The notes beneath the pieces were generated by a model. It did no database searches. It was not told the origin of the DNA and saw only the letters and a list, made by a program, of their open reading frames with translations. Source: Acidobacteriota bacterium (GTDB lineage Bacteria > Acidobacteriota > UBA890). Taken from it: a DNA stretch of 9,437 bases. Where the stretch lies: the NCBI GenBank assembly GCA_022563115.1, contig JADFNY010000116.1, positions 1 to 9,437 on the forward strand, given 5' to 3'. This document shows, one piece after another, positions 6,068 to 9,437 of the stretch. Position 1 is the stretch's first letter. Every line of letters begins with the position of its first letter. The position numbers were made by a program, and so were the translations under genes.

Positions 6068-6673
6068 TCACGTGCGGCGCTCCAACCGGGCCACAAAGTG
6101 CAACCCGCGCCCGAAAACGAGCGACGCGGGGAACGGATAGAGCGCGATGTCGGTTTTTCGCGCCGCAAACGACAGCCGAAGTCCGTCGACAGCCGTGTTC
6201 CACTCGCACGGCGTCCAATAGTTGTGCGGCAGCGCCACGCCGTGGTGAGCGTTGCCGAACCAGTCCATGAACCTCAGCGTCGGGCGGGCCACGAGTCCCT
6301 GCACCGTGTGGTCCTTGACGATGACGGCGGCCCGGGCGGTTCGTGCCGCCTCGGCGAGCAGGGCCGCCGGGTCGGCGGCGTGGTGCAGAACGTCGACCAG
6401 CATGACGAAGTCGACCGCGTCGTCGTCGAACGGAATTGACCGACCGTCGAACGCCTCGACCGGGATGTGGCAAGCGGGTCGAACGAGGACCTCGATGCCT
6501 CTGACAGACAGGTCGTCGCGGGCATCGCCGATCATGCGGCCGATGCTGCCGTCGCCGCAGCCGACGTCGAGTAGCGAGCCGCCGTGCGGGATCATCGCCT
6601 CCAAGGCTTCGGCGAGCACGCGCACCCGCCGGCCGAACACAAGATGGGAATGGGCCCGACCAACGACGCTCAT
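6068..6673 (-). CDS. Class I SAM-dependent methyltransferase
   Basis: A 201-aa protein started at ATG 6673. The frame is open much further upstream, but that part is encoded by tandem repeats, a hairpin and the antisense of the ApbE gene, and MSVVGRAHSHLVFGRRVRVLAEAL makes a normal methyltransferase N-terminus. Motif I, LLDVGCGDGS (34-43), binds S-adenosylmethionine. Later motifs are SIPFDDDAVDFVMLVDVLHH (acidic loop and motif IV region of the Methyltransf_11 type) and ARAAVIVKDH. The C-terminal part (GNAHHGVALPHNYWTPCEW) is probably the substrate-binding half. The substrate is unknown. There is no Shine-Dalgarno sequence because the repeat array ends directly at the ATG, so translation initiation may be weak or leader-dependent. 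It is probably the first gene of a short operon with the TIM-barrel gene. Confidence 0.85.
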   Translation of the reverse strand: MSVVGRAHSHLVFGRRVRVLAEALEAMIPHGGSLLDVGCGDGSIGRMIGDARDDLSVRGIEVLVRPACHIPVEAFDGRSIPFDDDAVDFVMLVDVLHHAADPAALLAEAARTARAAVIVKDHTVQGLVARPTLRFMDWFGNAHHGVALPHNYWTPCEWNTAVDGLRLSFAARKTDIALYPFPASLVFGRGLHFVARLERRT

Positions 6674-6779
6674 GGCGGCACGATACCCCGTCGAGAGTCG
6701 GCAGTAAGCCGTGGAGCCGCGGTGATGGGCTGCGGAGCTGTGGTGATAGGCGGTGGAGCTGGGGGCGGTAGGCCGTGGA
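6674..6779. repeat. 21-bp degenerate tandem repeat array in the divergent intergenic region
   Basis: Five head-to-tail units lie at 6758-6779 (22 bp), 6737-6757, 6716-6736, 6695-6715 and 6674-6694. On the minus strand they start TCCACGGCC, TCCACCGCC, TCCGCAGCC, TCCACGGCT and TCGACGGGG. The units are further built from roughly 7-bp sub-repeats (GCCGTGG, AGCTGTG, GTGATAG and similar). The last unit abuts the methyltransferase ATG, so the array would be its mRNA leader. The unit is a multiple of three and gives 7-residue repeats (STAYHHS, SAAHHRG, STAYCRL) if translated, but I see no support for translation. Confidence 0.7.
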
Positions 6780-6813
6780 GGCAATAGGCCACTCCTGATA
6801 ACCTCGCGCCGTA

Positions 6814-6876
6814 GCAGGGTGCTGGCAAACTCCCGGTGCCCGTAACGGTACCCCCGGGAGTTCTTCAGCGCCCTGC
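6814..6876 (+). promoter_or_regulatory. Structured leader hairpin upstream of ApbE (possible cis-regulatory RNA)
   Basis: This segment folds into one long three-part hairpin. The outer stem is GCAGGGTGCTG (6814-6824) with CAGCGCCCTGC (6866-6876). The middle stem is AACTCCC (6828-6834) with GGGAGTT (6856-6862). The apical stem is GGTGCC (6835-6840) with GGTACC (6847-6852), closing a CGTAAC loop. That makes 24 pairs with a small internal loop and a CCC bulge. The only two non-Watson-Crick pairs (T6820/G6870 and G6838/T6849) are G-U wobbles in a plus-strand RNA but A/C mismatches in a minus-strand RNA, which favours plus-strand transcription. It ends 26 nt before the ApbE start. No T run follows, so it is not a simple terminator. 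I do not recognise a known riboswitch class. Confidence 0.5.
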
Positions 6877-6902
6877 CTGGTTCCACCCACTGGGCGACCC
6901 GC

Positions 6903-8051
6903 ATGAATTCCAGCTCTCCGCATCCGACCCCCGATCGACCCGTAGCGGACAAGTTCGCCGGCTTGCTCGACATGGGCTTCGAGCGCGTCGATCCGGCGCC
7001 GATCACGACCGAATCGATCCGTGTCGACGCCGGCACCCACAAGGTCTCGCAGGTCCGACCGGCGATGGGAAGCTTCGTCACGATCTCCGTCCTGCACCAG
7101 TCTGAGGCGCTGGCCGAGGACGCGGTCGGCAAAGCGTTCGAGGAGATGGATCGGGTCGTCGCGGTGTTGAATCGGTTCGACGGCAGCTCGGCGCTAACCT
7201 ATCTCAACGACACCGGCGGCATCGACAGCGCCCCGCCCGAGCTCACCTGGGTCGTTGGCGGCGCTCTGGACTACCACCGGCTCACCGGCGGCGCCTTCGA
7301 CGTCACGGTGAAGCCGATCATCGACCTGTTCCGCGACCCGCAGACTTACGAGCCGCGGACGCCACCGAGCGCCGCCGAGTTGAGCGAGGCGCGTGCGTTG
7401 GTGGGTGCCGAGCACATCGGCATGGACGGTCGCGACCTGAGTCTTTCGCGCTCCGGAATGGGGCTGACCCTCGACGGCATTGCCAAGGGCTACATCGTCG
7501 ACGCGATGGCCGACGCGCTGCTCGCACAGGGCGCCACCAGGTTTCTGATCAACGCCGGCGGCGACATCCGCGCCGCCGGTGACCGGGGAGATGAGCTGCC
7601 ATGGACGATCGCCATCCGTGATCCGGAGGACGCGGCGCCGTCGTGGGACAGCGAGTCGTGGCGCCGGTCCGTAGTCCCCGACCTGATCCGGATCACCGAC
7701 GGCGCGGTGGCGACTTCGGGCAGCTACGAGGTTTACTTCGATCGCCAACGGCTGGCGCATCACATCGTGCAGGGCCAGACGGGTCGCTCTCCCGATCACG
7801 CAATGAGCGTGACGGTGACCGCGACCACCGCGATGGAGGCTGACGCGCTGGCGACCGCGGTCTTCGTGCTCGGGCCCGGCCAGGGTGTGCGGCTCATCAA
7901 TGGGCTCGATGGCTGCGAGTGCTTGATCATCGATCGTCAAGGAAAACAGGTTCGCTCGCACGGCTGGAGCGCAATTGCTGCTGCGGCGGGCGAGCCGGGA
8001 CGATGGGCCGGCGGGGCAGAAACGGAGGCCAATGGGCGACGCGACGTCTGA
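6903..8051 (+). CDS. apbE: ApbE-family FAD:protein FMN transferase
   Basis: A 382-aa protein. ApbE enzymes move FMN from FAD onto a Thr/Ser of target flavoproteins, using Mg2+. Family landmarks appear in order: MGSFVTISV (from M55), GGAFDVTVKPI, DGIAKGYIVDA (191-201), INAGGDIRAAG (N217-D221), GAVATSGSYE (T271-E276), HIVQGQTGRSP and MEADALATAVFVLG, with D314 and T318 as the expected metal ligands. All key residues are intact, so it should be active. Unusually, there is no signal peptide or lipobox: the first 54 residues are polar (MNSSSPHPTPDRP). Many ApbE proteins are exported lipoproteins, so this one may act in the cytoplasm or the start may be misread. The C-terminus overlaps the DoxX start by 20 nt. 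No NqrC/RnfG-type FMN-binding protein is visible nearby, so its target is unknown. Confidence 0.93.
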   Translation: MNSSSPHPTPDRPVADKFAGLLDMGFERVDPAPITTESIRVDAGTHKVSQVRPAMGSFVTISVLHQSEALAEDAVGKAFEEMDRVVAVLNRFDGSSALTYLNDTGGIDSAPPELTWVVGGALDYHRLTGGAFDVTVKPIIDLFRDPQTYEPRTPPSAAELSEARALVGAEHIGMDGRDLSLSRSGMGLTLDGIAKGYIVDAMADALLAQGATRFLINAGGDIRAAGDRGDELPWTIAIRDPEDAAPSWDSESWRRSVVPDLIRITDGAVATSGSYEVYFDRQRLAHHIVQGQTGRSPDHAMSVTVTATTAMEADALATAVFVLGPGQGVRLINGLDGCECLIIDRQGKQVRSHGWSAIAAAAGEPGRWAGGAETEANGRRDV

Positions 8052-8529
8052 TATCACCTACAGCAGATTCCAGCTCACCAGCTTGGTGGCTCTGCGTATG
8101 CTCATTGGGTGGCACCTTCTGTACGAGGGCGTTGCCAAGATCTTGAACCCTTACTGGACCTCGGCCGGCTACCTGCAGGCGTCGCAGGGTCCGTTCGCCG
8201 ACTGGTTCGTCGGCCTGGCGACCGATCCGGCCCGGCTCGGAGTCGTCGACGCCCTCAACAAGTGGGGCCTGGTGCTGATCGGTGCCGCTCTGTTGCTCGG
8301 TTTCATGGCCCGGTTGGCGGCGTTGCTGGGCGCTGTCCTCCTTCTTCTCTTCTACCTGGCCAACCCGCCGTTGCTCGGCCTCGAGAGCGCCGTGCCGACG
8401 GAGGGAAGCTATTTGTTCGTCAACAAAGTGCTGATCGAGATGGTCGCCATGCTGGTGCTGCTCGCCTTCCCCACGAGCCATCTCATCGGACTCGATCGCT
8501 TGAAAATCTGGGAGCGCAACCATGAGTGA
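8032..8529 (+). CDS. DoxX-family integral membrane protein
   Basis: A 165-aa membrane protein started at ATG 8032, which has GGAGG just upstream (8024-8028) inside the end of the ApbE gene. An earlier in-frame start at 7975 would add a basic extension read from ApbE coding sequence. The N-terminal segment LTSLVALRMLIGWHLLYEGVAKI is the characteristic DoxX opening, with an RxxxGWHxxxxG pattern in its first helix. Further helices are WGLVLIGAALLLGFMA, LAALLGAVLLLLFYLA and FVNKVLIEMVAMLVLLAF, four in all. DoxX proteins include a subunit of archaeal thiosulfate:quinone oxidoreductase and many members of unknown role, often linked to redox stress or quinones. Here the gene overlaps both neighbours (ApbE by 20 nt, Gfo/Idh/MocA by 8 nt), so the three are surely one operon. 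Confidence 0.9.
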   Translation: MGDATSDITYSRFQLTSLVALRMLIGWHLLYEGVAKILNPYWTSAGYLQASQGPFADWFVGLATDPARLGVVDALNKWGLVLIGAALLLGFMARLAALLGAVLLLLFYLANPPLLGLESAVPTEGSYLFVNKVLIEMVAMLVLLAFPTSHLIGLDRLKIWERNHE

Positions 8530-9437
8530 CGATCACATCCACGACCCGGACAATCGCCAAGAAACCACCGCGGGGGCCGAATCGAAGGAAGCCGCCCACG
8601 AGCCGCCCGCCGACGATGTCGCGACGGCGCCCGACGATCAGCTCGGCCGCAGCCCCGGATGGGGCCGCCGCGACCTATTTCGCGCTCTCGCCTCGGTACC
8701 GGTGTTCGGCGCCCTCGCCTACAGCGTCTGGCGCAAGACATCGAGCACCGAAGAGAGACGGCGCAAGATCTTCGAAGAGCTCGGCGTCACCGGCGATGCG
8801 CCGGCCGTCATCCCTCAGGCCATCTCGAACCCGCCGAGCGGCAAGCTGCGACTCGGTGTGGTCGGCTACGGCGGTCGCGGGCAAGCGGATGTGCGTGGCG
8901 CCGGCTTCGCGCCAACCGAATGGACCGATCGGCAGGCCCGGGCCGCGGCACGCAATCGGCGCAACCAGACGCTCGAGACGTGGATGGCACAACACGATCT
9001 GCACCTCGAGCTCACCTCTGTGTGCGACCTTTTCGACGTCTACGCCGAACGCGGCCTGGACGCCTCGACCAACAGCACGCGACCGGGCGGCCGTGAGCAA
9101 ACAGCCGCGACGCGCTACCGGACCTACGAAGAGTTGCTCGATTCGGGCAACGTCGACCTGATCATCTGCGCCACCCCCGATCACTGGCACTCGCGCGTCA
9201 CCGCGGCGGCCGCCGAGCGTGGCATCCACGTGTACTGCGAGAAGTGCCTGGCGCGCACCGAGGAGGAAGCCCACGCCGTCGTCGCCACGCTCCGCGATTC
9301 GGGCATCGTCTTCCAGCTCGGTCACCAGAACCGGCAGAACGAAGCCCACATGAAGGCCAAGGAGATCTATGACAAGAACATCCTGGGGCCGATCACCTTG
9401 GTGGAGACCACCACGAACCGCAACAACCCGGTGGGCG
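8522..9437 (+). CDS. Gfo/Idh/MocA-family oxidoreductase with Tat-type signal, 3' end outside the window
   Basis: The frame is open from ATG 8522 to the window end (305 codons). The start overlaps the DoxX stop by 8 nt. A polar, acidic 46-residue tail precedes a twin-arginine motif (GRRDLFRALA, R49/R50) and a hydrophobic stretch to about residue 70, which suggests Tat export or membrane anchoring with an unusually long N-region. The Rossmann NAD(P)-binding motif is LGVVGYGGRG (111-120), followed by TSVCDLFD, VDLIICATPDHWH and YCEKCLARTEEEA (E240, K241, C242). K241 is the usual catalytic lysine, but the following residue is Cys where most members have Pro. FQLGHQNRQNEAHMKAKEI begins the C-terminal sheet domain. 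Such enzymes oxidise or reduce sugars and glycosides, often at C3, with a tightly held cofactor when exported. The substrate is unknown. Confidence 0.9.
   Translation, partial: MSDDHIHDPDNRQETTAGAESKEAAHEPPADDVATAPDDQLGRSPGWGRRDLFRALASVPVFGALAYSVWRKTSSTEERRRKIFEELGVTGDAPAVIPQAISNPPSGKLRLGVVGYGGRGQADVRGAGFAPTEWTDRQARAAARNRRNQTLETWMAQHDLHLELTSVCDLFDVYAERGLDASTNSTRPGGREQTAATRYRTYEELLDSGNVDLIICATPDHWHSRVTAAAAERGIHVYCEKCLARTEEEAHAVVATLRDSGIVFQLGHQNRQNEAHMKAKEIYDKNILGPITLVETTTNRNNPVG

Noticed and set aside
6814..6876. Rho-independent terminator or known FMN, TPP, cobalamin or T-box riboswitch
   Set aside because: There is no T run on either side, and I could not match the conserved core sequences of these classes. 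A TGGAACC stretch on the minus strand alone is not enough to call a T-box.
6674..7132. A longer methyltransferase beginning inside the ApbE antisense strand
   Set aside because: The added 153 residues would be read from antisense ApbE sequence, a hairpin and tandem repeats. The domain is complete from ATG 6673.
8526..9161. A 211-codon plus-strand frame over the Gfo/Idh/MocA gene
   Set aside because: The frame starting at 8522 encodes clear Rossmann and catalytic motifs. This one is a Ser/Arg/Pro-rich shadow.
1..9437. CRISPR arrays, tRNA or rRNA genes, integrase attachment sites
   Set aside because: No regularly spaced repeats of CRISPR length, no tRNA cloverleaf and no rRNA sequence were recognised on either strand by reading. 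A tRNAscan or Infernal run would settle this.

Overview
The window is GC-rich (by eye roughly 62-66%) bacterial chromosome with short intergenic gaps. The gene types are: a sulfatase, a PhoD-type phosphatase lipoprotein, a Tat-exported TIM-barrel sugar isomerase/epimerase, ApbE, DoxX, and a Tat-type Gfo/Idh/MocA oxidoreductase. This mix recalls Planctomycetota and related lineages that degrade glycans, but other GC-rich phyla carry the same families. The phylum is therefore an inference, and no marker gene fixes it.

Layout. Everything left of about 6,670 reads on the minus strand, and everything right of about 6,900 reads on the plus strand. In minus-strand order: a SAM methyltransferase (6673-6068); 17 nt later the TIM-barrel protein (6050-5103); then a VapB/VapC toxin-antitoxin pair (4948-4370) with its own promoter and operator; a 145-bp element bounded by 20-bp inverted repeats (4267-4123); a 186-aa exported protein of unknown function (4080-3520); a possible 36-aa ORF (3500-3390); a large PhoD-like phosphatase (3393-532); and, overlapping its stop codon, a sulfatase gene (535 to beyond position 1). 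The plus-strand operon is ApbE (6903-8051), DoxX (8032-8529) and Gfo/Idh/MocA (8522 to beyond 9437). Its junctions overlap by 20 and 8 nt, so it is very probably co-transcribed and translationally coupled.

How the genes may work together. Most products carry export signals and act on sulfate esters, phosphate esters or sugars, so the region looks like a scavenging and sugar-transforming cell-envelope locus. The divergent TIM-barrel and Gfo/Idh genes are families often paired in periplasmic oxidation and isomerisation of sugars. ApbE and DoxX in the same operon hint at a flavin or quinone link, but no FMN-binding partner is visible.

Points of most interest: (1) the sulfatase reads in one open frame yet lacks the formylglycine motif block and the second metal-ligand block, as if two internal segments had been removed in frame; (2) the 229-bp divergent intergenic region holds a 63-nt composite hairpin whose only non-Watson-Crick pairs are G-U in the plus-strand RNA, next to a 21-bp tandem repeat array ending exactly at the methyltransferase start codon; (3) the vapB promoter has its palindromic operator inside the 17-bp spacer and predicts a leaderless mRNA; (4) there is a MITE-like element upstream of the unknown exported protein. 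I did not find a clearly new multi-gene system.
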